Notes: a model not told the origin generated them from the sequence alone. Positions 7,538 through 15,122 are shown, numbered from the stretch's first letter. The stretch is DNA of 21,555 nucleotides from JAAYCI01 sp964370445 (GCA_964370445.1 CAYJJK010000041.1:1-21555); one strand, 5' to 3'. Made by a program: numbers and translations.

Positions 7538-7568
7538 AAAACACGGCTATGCGGCATAGCCGTGTTTT
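7538..7568 (+). terminator. Strong intrinsic terminator or attenuator before fliW
   Basis: A perfect 15-bp inverted repeat (AAAACACGGCTATGC and GCATAGCCGTGTTTT) has a single base between the arms, so the folded loop takes a few arm bases. The T-run is short (TTTT, then GCAA). The flanking A- and T-runs make it potentially bidirectional. It separates the flgM-to-DUF6470 transcript from fliW-csrA. Confidence 0.75.
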
Positions 7569-7636
7569 GCAATAAAGCCCTGCTGTGCCGCCGTAAAAAT
7601 TCCATAAATCTCACTTCAACGGGAGAATACCAACGT

Positions 7637-8074
7637 ATGAAAATCAACACACGTGATTTTGGTTTGATGGAGCTCAATGAAAGCGAACTTTTATTTTTTC
7701 CCCAACCTATTTTTGGATATGAGGGCTTGCAACGCTTTGCCTTATTAAGCTATGAGGATGCCGAGGACGGAATTTCCTTTTTACAGTCTGTAGAGCGGGC
7801 CGAGGTGTGTTTTGTTCTGCTAGATCCACAAACGCTTAACATCCCCTACAATCCTGCCATTTCTGACGAAACCGCTTTTTTGCTTGGGGATGTTGGCCCC
7901 ATTGCCTTGCGTTTAATTGCCATTGTACCGGAAGATTTTCGCAAAACCACGGTTAACCTAAAAAGCCCGCTGGTTATCAACACAGAAAATCGGCTGGCCA
8001 CACAGGTAATTTTAGAAGAAGACTTCCCTTTGCGTATGCCTTTGTTTGAAACACAGGGGGAAAGCACATGCTAA
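7637..8074 (+). CDS. fliW: Flagellar assembly factor FliW
   Basis: A 145-residue FliW. In Gram-positive bacteria FliW binds flagellin until it is exported, then binds and inhibits CsrA, so flagellin translation follows export. The sequence shows the family layout: LLFFPQPIFGYEGLQRFAL (residues ~18-36), then FLQSVERAEVCFVLLDP and TVNLKSPLVINTENRLATQV near 110-130. The ATG at 7637 follows GGGAGA with a 10-nt spacer; a longer frame back to 7562 begins inside the terminator hairpin and is rejected. It overlaps csrA by 7 nt, indicating translational coupling of antagonist and target. Confidence 0.93.
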   Translation: MKINTRDFGLMELNESELLFFPQPIFGYEGLQRFALLSYEDAEDGISFLQSVERAEVCFVLLDPQTLNIPYNPAISDETAFLLGDVGPIALRLIAIVPEDFRKTTVNLKSPLVINTENRLATQVILEEDFPLRMPLFETQGESTC

Positions 8075-8340
8075 TTTTAACACGGAAGCTAGGGCAGGGG
8101 TTCACTATTGGTGACGAGGTAGAAGTGACCATTACTGAAATCTCAGGCGATAAAGTACGTGTGGGCATCAATGCCCCAAAACACATTAAAATATTACGCA
8201 GCGAACTTTCTGAAACGTTGGAAGTGAACCAGCAGGCAGCTGAATCTGCCAGTAGCAGTGCTTTGCAGGCTCTGGCTTTAGGGTTGCGCTCTGAATCAGA
8301 GCTGCGCAATGTACCTAAACCGCCTAAAGAAAGCCTCTAG
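8068..8340 (+). CDS. csrA: Carbon storage regulator CsrA
   Basis: A 90-residue CsrA, an RNA-binding translational repressor; in Firmicutes it blocks the flagellin ribosome site and is antagonised by FliW. Core residues are present: LTRKLGQ (4-10, including R6), VRVGINAPKHI (30-40) and R44 in ILRSEL. The canonical fold ends near residue 55. The remaining ~35 residues (Ala/Ser-rich helix, then NVPKPPKESL) are longer than the usual ~60-75-residue protein, and such C-terminal extensions are where FliW-type regulation acts. The start sits within the end of fliW after GGGGGAAAG. No flagellin gene follows, unlike in B. subtilis. Confidence 0.95.
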   Translation: MLILTRKLGQGFTIGDEVEVTITEISGDKVRVGINAPKHIKILRSELSETLEVNQQAAESASSSALQALALGLRSESELRNVPKPPKESL

Positions 8341-8400
8341 GATATCCCCAAGAAGTTATATCTGTGTAAGGTTTGGCTATTTTCAAAAACCGCCTAAAGA
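8317..8400. repeat. 14-bp direct repeat at and after the csrA 3' end
   Basis: AAACCGCCTAAAGA occurs at 8317-8330, inside the last codons of csrA, and at 8387-8400 in the following non-coding stretch, 70 bp apart. The flanks differ, so it is not a simple tandem duplication. Nothing else is recognised in 8341-8494. Confidence 0.5.
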
Positions 8401-8494
8401 CACTTGCTGCTACCTGCCATTTTTTAACTTTTGTTTTATCCTACAAACATGCCTCGTCTTTGTTTTTGGCACAGCTTATATTGCTTGCAAACAA

Positions 8495-8524
8495 AAAGCA
8501 AGTTCTTTTAAAAGAACCTGCTTT
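8495..8524. terminator. Bidirectional terminator between csrA and the PilZ-like gene
   Basis: A 15-bp near-perfect palindrome (AAAGCAAGTTCTTTT with AAAAGAACCTGCTTT, one mismatch). On the minus strand it is followed by a five-T run, so it ends the PilZ-like gene only 7 nt after its stop codon. On the plus strand it can also stop the csrA transcript. Confidence 0.7.
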
Positions 8525-8531
8525 GATACCT

Positions 8532-9143
8532 TTAATTCTCATTTTCCTCTTGCTCCCACTGCTTTTCCAGCTTTGCAGTATAGGCGCTTAACGCAATATA
8601 ATTTTCTTGTGTCATCGTATCTACTTCACAAAGCAATAACTTTTCACCCTCCAAAAAATCCACCCGTTTATGCACAATTAAACAAAGAGCGCTCAATGTC
8701 AAAAAATCCACTTGTATGGACAAATAGATCTTCTGCCCTTCAGAAATCTCTTGGCTGCTCAATATCTTTATCATACCCATAGAAAGATATAGCACTTCCG
8801 CTTCATATTGAGGTGTTTTTTTCTTAGGCGATTGCGCTATCGTTGAGGGCAATCGTGTATTCATTTGAAATAAAGTGCGTGCAGTAGCTAGTTTCACCTC
8901 TTCTAAGCCGGTAATTTGCAACATTTCAGAAGTGGAAAGATAGGTTTCTCCCTCAAAAGTGGCAAGCGTTTTGTCTCCCAATGTCCAATGGATGGTGGCA
9001 CTTTTTCCAAAGGGAATCAAGGGAACAAAATCACTGTAAAAATTCAGCGCATCCCCGCGCGGTGTAATTTGTGCAATACCGGATTCTTCTACTTCATTGT
9101 AATCCGAACTTAGCAGGGCCGGAAATGGGTAGTAATCCCTCAT
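8532..9143 (-). CDS. PilZ-like domain protein, degenerate ligand motif
   Basis: A 203-residue soluble protein on the strand opposite to its flagellar neighbours. I place it near the PilZ family (c-di-GMP-binding, often flagellar brakes such as YcgR). Residues ~88-190 have the right layout: ARTLFQMNTR (R89, R97) where RxxxR is expected, LYLSMGMIKI (118-127) where DxSxxG is expected, and a closing helix ENYIALSAYTAKLEKQ typical of PilZ ends. The N-terminal ~85 residues could be a YcgR-N-like beta domain. Key ligand residues look lost (no Asp in the second motif), so it may not bind c-di-GMP. The ATG at 9143 has a strong TTAGGAGA site. Family assignment is tentative. Confidence 0.5.
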   Translation of the reverse strand: MRDYYPFPALLSSDYNEVEESGIAQITPRGDALNFYSDFVPLIPFGKSATIHWTLGDKTLATFEGETYLSTSEMLQITGLEEVKLATARTLFQMNTRLPSTIAQSPKKKTPQYEAEVLYLSMGMIKILSSQEISEGQKIYLSIQVDFLTLSALCLIVHKRVDFLEGEKLLLCEVDTMTQENYIALSAYTAKLEKQWEQEENEN

Positions 9144-9206
9144 TGATTTCTCCTAAATAATGTTTATGTTTCCCACATGATTTCTTTGCAAAAAGGAGCA
9201 AAAACC

Positions 9207-9677
9207 ATGGATATCATCCAGAATATATGCCATTTATTAAACGACAAAAAAGACAAGTTCTCGGAGTATGAAAAGCTTACTATAGAAATGCTACACTGCA
9301 ATGTTGATGACCTAGGAAATTATATCACAAAGCGAAGCAAGCTCGCAAATGAAATTGATGAAATTTCTGCAAAGATTGAGACGCTTTGCCTTAAAGAACC
9401 TAAGGGTGATGTATATGCAAAGGTTTCTTACGCGCAGCTTAGTTTCGAGAATGTCCCCGTCGAGCTTCAGCCCATGTTTGAGTTGGGCCAACAGGTACGT
9501 GGCACCATGGCACGAATTTTAAAGCTGGAGCCGCAGGTGATACAGCGCCTAGAAGGCCTAAAGCGCGAAGCTTTTCAAAAGATAAAAGAAAACCATAATC
9601 TACCTAAAATCAAAAAATATTTAACAAACCTTGGTGAGCAGCCCTCAAGCGGGCATTTTACCAGCACAAAAATTTGA
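9207..9677 (+). CDS. FlgN/FliT-like flagellar chaperone
   Basis: A 156-residue, helical, coiled-coil protein. The pattern FSEYEKLTIEMLHCNVDDLG followed by ITKRSKLANEIDEI (residues ~19-53) is the family hallmark of FlgN/FliT chaperones: a helix, then KR-x-L-x-x-x-I. Its place directly before fliD suggests it is the FliD chaperone (FliT role), distinct from the FlgN at 3697-4191. The ATG at 9207 follows AAAAGGAGC; a start at 9177 would put that ribosome site inside the gene. It is divergent from the PilZ-like gene across a 63-bp intergenic region, which must hold both promoters. Confidence 0.7.
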   Translation: MDIIQNICHLLNDKKDKFSEYEKLTIEMLHCNVDDLGNYITKRSKLANEIDEISAKIETLCLKEPKGDVYAKVSYAQLSFENVPVELQPMFELGQQVRGTMARILKLEPQVIQRLEGLKREAFQKIKENHNLPKIKKYLTNLGEQPSSGHFTSTKI

Positions 9678-9695
9678 TTTTTCTTTGCTAAAAGC

Positions 9696-9722
9696 TAATG
9701 CTTTTAAAATTGTTGCCGATAT
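9696..9722 (+). promoter_or_regulatory. SigD (sigma-28) promoter of fliD-fliS
   Basis: The -10 box GCCGATAT (9715-9722) matches the Gram-positive SigD consensus at all eight positions. A 15-bp spacer upstream is TAAT (9696-9699), three of four matches to the consensus TAAA. It predicts a leader of about 65 nt to the fliD start. This places fliD and fliS in the FlgM-controlled late class. Confidence 0.82.
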
Positions 9723-9793
9723 ATAGTAATGAAGACAATTATGGGGCAACCAATGCCTATATGTATATTTATAACTACTAAGGAGGGCTTCTC

Positions 9794-12763
9794 ATGGCCA
9801 TCAATTCTCTCAGTTATTCCAGCAACGGCTACGCCGGCCTTGTGTCCGGCATTGATACAGAGTCTGTTGTAAAAGAAATGTTGTCCGGCACACAGGCAAA
9901 AATTGACAAGGCCGGTCAAGATAAGCAAACATTGCTCTACAAGCAGTCTATGTATCGCGATGTTGCTACCCAGCTCAAAACACTGCAAACAAGCTTTATG
10001 AGCTTTAGCTCTTCTACAAACTTGTTGTCCAGCTCTTTTTATAACCAAATGACCACTTCCCTGCGGATGCCTACTGCCGGGCAAAATGCGGCTTTTTCTG
10101 TAACTGCAACCAGTAGCTCCACACCGGGCACCTACAAGCTCACCTCTATCTCTCAGTTGGCAACAGCGCATAGCATTAAAACCAAAAATGACGTTAGTGG
10201 CGCTGTTAGTGGCACGCTGAATGCCGATGTAGCAAAAAATATTTTAAACAACTACAGTGGCGGCGATGTGCCTAGAGATGCAGACTTAATTATTCAAGTG
10301 GGCAATAAAAGCGTTACAATCGACAACGCCCCTGAAGTGCTTGGCGGCAAAAGTGCCGATGAAATTGTGGATATCCTCAATGCTGAATTTGAAGCGGCGG
10401 GTGTAGAGGGCAATGCTGCTTTTGTTAACAATAAGTTGACCATTTATGCCAATGACTCGGAAGATTTTATTCGTGTACACGGAAACTTCAATGCAGACTC
10501 TCAGGATTCCGACCTATCTATGCTGATGTTTGGCGAAGGAATTACCGATTTAAGCGCACAAGGTACTTTCAGTGCCACCATCGACTCTGACCTCTACTTG
10601 CCCAGCCTTACTGTAGAGCTGGACGGACGTGAGCAAGAGATTTACCTTGACTTTGATGCCCTGCGTAGCTTTGCAGGTGTGGATGCCGATGGCAACCCTG
10701 TTGCTTCGGGCAGTGATGGTGGTACAGCGCTATTGGCAAGCTTGCAAGAATCATTAAGCCGTGCATTTGGCACCGGTGTAAATGTGGCTATGAGTGGCGA
10801 CACCATTACGTTTGACACAGGCAGTCCTTCTTCTACTTTAATGCTAACGGGAACCAACACTTCGATGGAGCTGTTTGGCCTTACCAGTGGCATTTCCAAC
10901 AAATTAAACGCCTCTTTGGCGCTAGACGACTTAAACTTTGCCTCTCCTTTGCAAGGCAGTCGACATTCTTTTTCCATCAATGGTGTTGATTTTTCTTACG
11001 ATTCCACAACATCTCTTTCCACCATTATCAACGACATCAACAACAGCAAAGCCGGTGTAAAAATTATCTATCAGGAAGCTGAGGATAAGTTTACTATCCA
11101 ACGGGCTGAAACCGGTTTAACCACTGCAGATGACCCTTATGCTGCCATTGATATGTCTCAAACAGAGGGCAATTTACTTAGCGCCTTGTTTGGTGTGGAA
11201 GGCGGCAGTGATTTCACCGCCCACGGAATTAACCAAGTGATGAACAGTGCAGCAAGTGTTGCAGCCAGCGAGTACGAATATGGCGGCACCTATATGTTCA
11301 ATGTGAACGGCACAAACTACACATTTACGGTTCCTCAAAAAAGTGGTGTGAACGAAAAGTACACCGCCGAAGAGTTTACAGAAAAACTCAACGAATCTTT
11401 CCGTAGCAGTTTTGGCACCTTGGCCGACGGAACGCAATCCATTGAGCTTACCTATGATGCAGGCCAGTTTTCCATCACCTCCAACAAAGAATCTCTTGTG
11501 GTCAAAATGCCCACGGGAACGGTTGGAAGCGATGTAAAATCCCTAGGATTTGCCGATGATGCCTCCACCCAAATCACCGATGGCAGCACCACTTTAAGCG
11601 AAGCGGGAATTCAATTTGGTGCTGGCGGATCTATCACGGTTCAGGGGAGCTCGGGCCCTATATCAATTGATGGCAGTACACTCAATGGGCTTACATTGGA
11701 TGAAGTGGCCGCACAATTGCAAAATGCCATTCGCACAGCTGAACCAACCTCTTCTGCTACTGTAGAATTTGACAAAAACACCGCCAGCTTCCGCATTTTG
11801 GGCATTGATATCCCAATGGATATTATAATTGACGGTGGTACTGATGGGGAAAATACAGAGGACTTGTTTGGTAGTAGCCATCTGCAACTGCACCAAGCCG
11901 CCAATGCCGACGCAGTGGAAGTAAGCTATGGAACCAATGCCAAAGTGTGGATTGACGGTGTTGAGCTGGAACGCTCGAGCAACACATTTGAATACAACAA
12001 CATGTCATTTACTGTGCACTCCCTTTACAATGAAGGAGAAGGAGCTTTAGGTGCCCCCACAGAAGTGGTGGTAGAGCGAGATACGGAAGTGATTGCAGAA
12101 AGCTTGCAAGAATTCTTAACAGCTTACAACGAAGCCATTACGATGTTTAACGAGCTGTACACCGCAGACTCTACCTATAAAGATTATCCACCACTAACAA
12201 GCGAGCAAATGGCAGGTATGTCCGAAACCGAAATCGAAAATTGGGAGGAGAAATCCAAAGAGGGTCTCCTTCGCATGGATGACAACCTGTTCAGTATTTT
12301 AGAGAGCATGCGGTCGGCTATGTATACGCGTCCTTTGGGCAGTTCTATCGCCATTTACGACCTTGGCATCGACACCAGCTTCTATAGTGAAGATGGTCAT
12401 TTCGAGTTGAGTAGCGAAGCAGATTTGATTGCCGCTTTAGAGCAAGATCCCGAAGCAGTGATGAACCTTTTCTCAGGAGCTGGTGGCATTATGGAAACGC
12501 TAAACACTGCCATCAATGATGCAGTGGGTGCTACAGGTTACCTCACTCGCGAAGCCGGCATCAATTCTTTGGATGTCAATTCCAATATTTATAAACAAGT
12601 AGAAGACATTGACGAGCAACTGCTGACACTGGAAAACCGTTACTGGAACGAATACGACCGCTATTGGTCTCAGTTCAACGCAATGGAATCGTACATACAG
12701 CAAATGAACGAGCAAATGTCCTGGCTCACCAGTAGCTTGTCAAGCAGTGGAAGCACTGCATAA
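9794..12763 (+). CDS. fliD: Filament cap protein FliD (HAP2), greatly enlarged
   Basis: A 989-residue FliD, which caps the filament tip and inserts flagellin; it can also act as an adhesin. FliD_N spans about residues 12-127 (GLVSGIDTESVVKEML near 15-30, GTYKLTSISQLATAHSI near 112-128). FliD_C spans about 704-970 and ends in the usual coiled coil (EDIDEQLLTLENRYWNEYDR). Most homologues have about 450-700 residues. The extra length lies in a central region (165-693) that reads as five degenerate modules: a beta strand pair, a helix resembling SADEIVDILN, another strand pair, and a closing LFG or FG. The start has AAGGAGGGC, and a SigD promoter lies upstream. No frameshift is needed. Confidence 0.95.
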   Translation: MAINSLSYSSNGYAGLVSGIDTESVVKEMLSGTQAKIDKAGQDKQTLLYKQSMYRDVATQLKTLQTSFMSFSSSTNLLSSSFYNQMTTSLRMPTAGQNAAFSVTATSSSTPGTYKLTSISQLATAHSIKTKNDVSGAVSGTLNADVAKNILNNYSGGDVPRDADLIIQVGNKSVTIDNAPEVLGGKSADEIVDILNAEFEAAGVEGNAAFVNNKLTIYANDSEDFIRVHGNFNADSQDSDLSMLMFGEGITDLSAQGTFSATIDSDLYLPSLTVELDGREQEIYLDFDALRSFAGVDADGNPVASGSDGGTALLASLQESLSRAFGTGVNVAMSGDTITFDTGSPSSTLMLTGTNTSMELFGLTSGISNKLNASLALDDLNFASPLQGSRHSFSINGVDFSYDSTTSLSTIINDINNSKAGVKIIYQEAEDKFTIQRAETGLTTADDPYAAIDMSQTEGNLLSALFGVEGGSDFTAHGINQVMNSAASVAASEYEYGGTYMFNVNGTNYTFTVPQKSGVNEKYTAEEFTEKLNESFRSSFGTLADGTQSIELTYDAGQFSITSNKESLVVKMPTGTVGSDVKSLGFADDASTQITDGSTTLSEAGIQFGAGGSITVQGSSGPISIDGSTLNGLTLDEVAAQLQNAIRTAEPTSSATVEFDKNTASFRILGIDIPMDIIIDGGTDGENTEDLFGSSHLQLHQAANADAVEVSYGTNAKVWIDGVELERSSNTFEYNNMSFTVHSLYNEGEGALGAPTEVVVERDTEVIAESLQEFLTAYNEAITMFNELYTADSTYKDYPPLTSEQMAGMSETEIENWEEKSKEGLLRMDDNLFSILESMRSAMYTRPLGSSIAIYDLGIDTSFYSEDGHFELSSEADLIAALEQDPEAVMNLFSGAGGIMETLNTAINDAVGATGYLTREAGINSLDVNSNIYKQVEDIDEQLLTLENRYWNEYDRYWSQFNAMESYIQQMNEQMSWLTSSLSSSGSTA

Positions 12764-12829
12764 TCACAGATATTCAAGTTAAACCCTACCACCCTTTAAT
12801 GATTCAGCAGAAAAGAGGTTATCTGAGAT

Positions 12830-13228
12830 ATGAACCCATATGAGCAATATCAAAAACAAATGGTTACAACGATGACCCAAGGAGAAATGCTTCTAAAGCT
12901 GTACGATGAGATACTGCGACAAATTGATTTTGCCAAAGTATCTATTCAAAGCGGAAATGTTGAAGAAATGAACAAAACCATCTCAAAGGCACAAAAGATC
13001 CTTCGTCATTTACAAGATAATTTAGATCATCGTTACCCTATCTCCAATAACCTATCGCAACTTTATAGTTTTTTTACCCGAGAACTCATGTTTGCCAACA
13101 TTCGCAAGGATAGTAAACACCTAGATGACATCCGCCCATTGATTTTGGATCTTCGTAACACCTACGAGCAATGCGATAAAATAGAGCGTAGCAATCGCAA
13201 CAAAGCGGCGGGCAACCATTTTGTTTAG
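12830..13228 (+). CDS. fliS: Flagellin export chaperone FliS
   Basis: A 132-residue helical protein of the FliS family. FliS binds the C-terminal helix of flagellin in the cytoplasm, prevents polymerisation and guides it to the export apparatus; in Bacillus it also helps FliW-CsrA signalling. The opening NPYEQYQKQMVTTMTQGEML, then KLYDEILRQIDFAK, is the family signature, and the length is typical. The gap from fliD is 66 nt with AAAAGAGGT before the ATG, and a strong terminator follows directly, so fliD-fliS forms one unit. Confidence 0.95.
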   Translation: MNPYEQYQKQMVTTMTQGEMLLKLYDEILRQIDFAKVSIQSGNVEEMNKTISKAQKILRHLQDNLDHRYPISNNLSQLYSFFTRELMFANIRKDSKHLDDIRPLILDLRNTYEQCDKIERSNRNKAAGNHFV

Positions 13229-13250
13229 CAACATATAAATTTTCATTTTT

Positions 13251-13297
13251 ATAAGAGAAAGAGATTTTCAATTGCGAAAAGTCTCTTTCTCTTATTT
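13251..13297 (+). terminator. Intrinsic terminator of fliD-fliS
   Basis: A long stem, ATAAGAGAAAGAGA pairing with TCTCTTTCTCTTAT, extended by TTTTC/GAAAA past a one-base bulge, has a short AATTGC loop and is followed by TTT. It closes the fliD-fliS transcript 22 nt after the fliS stop. Confidence 0.85.
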
Positions 13298-13680
13298 CTA
13301 TGTAAAATTTTCTGTATATAAGAGGACTTCTGCACAGAAAGAGCATAATTTTAAGCGATACTGACAAAGAGGTATCTAAATTCATTTATGTGACATGACA
13401 TATGTCTTTATTTTTTCAATACATAACACCAAATGATACTTTGACAGGTATCCTGTGACATTTTCCACTTTTTCATCTGAATCCAATTAAAAAATTAGTG
13501 TTTTTATGGTTTGTCATATTGTGTTTTTCAAAAATTAGTGCTATGATTATCCTAGATTCGGTAGGTTTGCTTCAATTAACTTTCGATATATACTTTTTAC
13601 TTTTTAGATTTTTGTGGTCTGAGCACTTTTTTGTGTAACGATATACACCCTTTGCTTCATGTTAATACAGGGAGGCTTTT
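13298..13680 (+). promoter_or_regulatory. Gene-free regulatory region before flgB with two candidate SigA promoters
   Basis: No coding sequence is supported here; the stretch is AT-rich. Candidate promoters are TTGTGT-N17-TATGAT (13519-13547) and TTGCTT-N16-TATACT (13567-13594). Possible operators are the palindrome GACATATGTC (13397-13406), ACAGGTATCCTGT (about 13444-13456), the direct repeat TGTGACAT (13389-13396 and 13454-13461) and the direct repeat AAAAATTAGTG (13490-13500 and 13530-13540). No SigD-type box with correct spacing was found. It should drive the flgB-to-fliK operon. Confidence 0.5.
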
Positions 13681-14181
13681 ATGTTATTTGATACAGTTGC
13701 CACCACCACGGCAGAGGCCAGCTTGGATTCGCTGTGGACAAAAACACAGGTCATTGGTAACAATATGGCCAATGTAGACACACCGGGTTTTAAGGCAAGT
13801 AGCGTTGAATTTGCCCAAGTGCTCAGTGAAAAAAGTGCTTCATCGCAGCAGGTGGCTCTCTCCGGCGATGTACACCAGGCGCAAGTGTTTGATTCAAACC
13901 AAATGCAAGCTGGAAATTCTGCAAACGGGGACCCACAAGCAGCCCATGCCAACAATGCAAATTTGGGCAATGAACAGGTACTTGATGGTTCTGGCGCAAA
14001 ATACCGCACCACGGTAACGCAGCAGGAGGACACCTCTGTTCGCATCGATGGAAATAATGTGGATTTAGAAAAAGAACAAACTGAACTATGGAAGTCCTAT
14101 GCACAATACAACTATTTGCTTGACTATGTGTCAGGTCACTATAGTTCTATCAATTCTGCCATCACAAATTCACGAGTATAA
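13681..14181 (+). CDS. flgB: Flagellar proximal rod protein FlgB
   Basis: A 166-residue FlgB, a proximal rod subunit attached to FliE and the MS-ring. The N-terminus (SLDSLWTKTQVIGNNMANVD then TPGFKAS) and C-terminus (GNNVDLEKEQTELWKSYAQY) carry the rod-family signatures. It is longer than the usual ~130-140 residues because of a polar, Ala/Asn/Gln-rich insert at about 42-105. It is the first gene of the early basal-body operon, with CAGGGAGGC before the ATG. Confidence 0.95.
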   Translation: MLFDTVATTTAEASLDSLWTKTQVIGNNMANVDTPGFKASSVEFAQVLSEKSASSQQVALSGDVHQAQVFDSNQMQAGNSANGDPQAAHANNANLGNEQVLDGSGAKYRTTVTQQEDTSVRIDGNNVDLEKEQTELWKSYAQYNYLLDYVSGHYSSINSAITNSRV

Positions 14182-14226
14182 ATCAAGCTCGAAACGTAAC
14201 CTATTTTTAGATGTGAGGAGGATTTT

Positions 14227-14691
14227 ATGTCTTTTTTAAACACTTTGGATATCACCGCTTCCGCACTGACTGCAGAACGTCTTCGTATGGATATTATTTC
14301 GCAAAACATGACGAATATTGATACCACTCGCACCCAAGACGGTGACCCTTACCGCCGGCAATTGGTTGTGTTTGAGGAGCGTCCTCTACAATTTGAAACT
14401 GCACTGGAACAAGCAGCCGGGCGCATGACAAACACCACCTCATCCTCTTCAAACAAAGTTGGCGGCGGTGTGCAAGTGCAGGAAATTATAGAGGATGAAA
14501 GTGAATTTGTGCCGGTATACAACCCCACGCATCCGGATGCAGATGAAGCAGGGTATGTACTTATGCCCAACGTGGATCGCGCTGAGGAAATGGTGGATTT
14601 AATGGCCGCAACGCACAGCTATAACGCCAACATCACCACGCTTAATGTAATTAAGGCAATGGCGATGAAAGCATCTGAAATTTTACGATAA
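14227..14691 (+). CDS. flgC: Flagellar proximal rod protein FlgC
   Basis: A 154-residue FlgC, a rod subunit stacked with FlgB. It shows the N-terminal pattern LDITASALTAERLRMDIISQ, then NMTNIDTTRT, and the FlgC-typical PVYNPTHPDADEAGYVLMPN (residues ~97-117), with the D0 helix at the end. Length matches the family. GTGAGGAGGA precedes the ATG, and the gene lies 45 nt after flgB. Confidence 0.96.
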   Translation: MSFLNTLDITASALTAERLRMDIISQNMTNIDTTRTQDGDPYRRQLVVFEERPLQFETALEQAAGRMTNTTSSSSNKVGGGVQVQEIIEDESEFVPVYNPTHPDADEAGYVLMPNVDRAEEMVDLMAATHSYNANITTLNVIKAMAMKASEILR

Positions 14692-14697
14692 TTTTTT

Positions 14698-14718
14698 CCC
14701 GATGGCTATGCCACCGGG
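14698..14718 (+). terminator. Weak hairpin between flgC and fliE, possible attenuator
   Basis: CCCGATGGC and GCCACCGGG pair with one mismatch around TAT. A T-rich stretch begins only about eight bases later (TTGTTTTTTG). It may reduce readthrough or protect the mRNA end. The operon clearly continues past it. Confidence 0.35.
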
Positions 14719-14761
14719 TGTCGTTGTTTTTTGAAACACAACATGCCAACAGGAGGTTTTT

Positions 14762-15073
14762 ATGAGTTCTTTTATCATACCGATGAGCAATTTGCCTTCT
14801 TTAGCGTCCCTTTCTCAGGCACAACCTGCTCAGATACCTACACAAGAAGACAGCGCCTCATTTTCAGATATCTTAGAAAGTGCAGTGCTGGACATGCAAA
14901 CCACAAGTGCAACATCACAGGCATCCCTTTACGATTTGGCACTCGGGGGCAGTGATGATTTGCATAATGGCGCGATTGCCTCTCTTAAAACATCCGCTTC
15001 GGTCAACTTTACATCCAGCCTTATTAGTGCGGCCATTGGCTCTTATAACGAATTGATGCGTATGCAAATTTGA
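14762..15073 (+). CDS. fliE: Hook-basal body complex protein FliE
   Basis: A 103-residue FliE, the adaptor between the MS-ring (FliF) and the proximal rod, and an early export substrate. The N-terminal ~30 residues are variable. SFSDILESAVLDMQTTSATS (residues ~33-52) and the C-terminal SSLISAAIGSYNELMRMQI match the family, including the terminal MRMQI. CAGGAGG lies before the ATG. It sits between flgC and fliF, as in nearly all Firmicutes operons. Confidence 0.93.
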   Translation: MSSFIIPMSNLPSLASLSQAQPAQIPTQEDSASFSDILESAVLDMQTTSATSQASLYDLALGGSDDLHNGAIASLKTSASVNFTSSLISAAIGSYNELMRMQI

Positions 15074-15122
15074 TGCTACTATGTCTGGCTAAAAATCAGG
15101 AAACATCGGGGAATTGATATAA

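Noticed and set aside
7562..7636. Upstream extension of fliW
   Set aside because: It starts within the terminator hairpin; the extra 25 residues are not FliW-like, and GGGAGA precedes the ATG at 7637.
13582..13644. TTCGATAT (13582) and AACGATAT (13637) as SigD -10 boxes before flgB
   Set aside because: Each matches six of eight positions and neither has a TAAA-like box at proper spacing.
13298..13680. Riboswitch (c-di-GMP type) in the flgB leader
   Set aside because: I found no GEMM-like conserved core; only short palindromes and repeats are visible.
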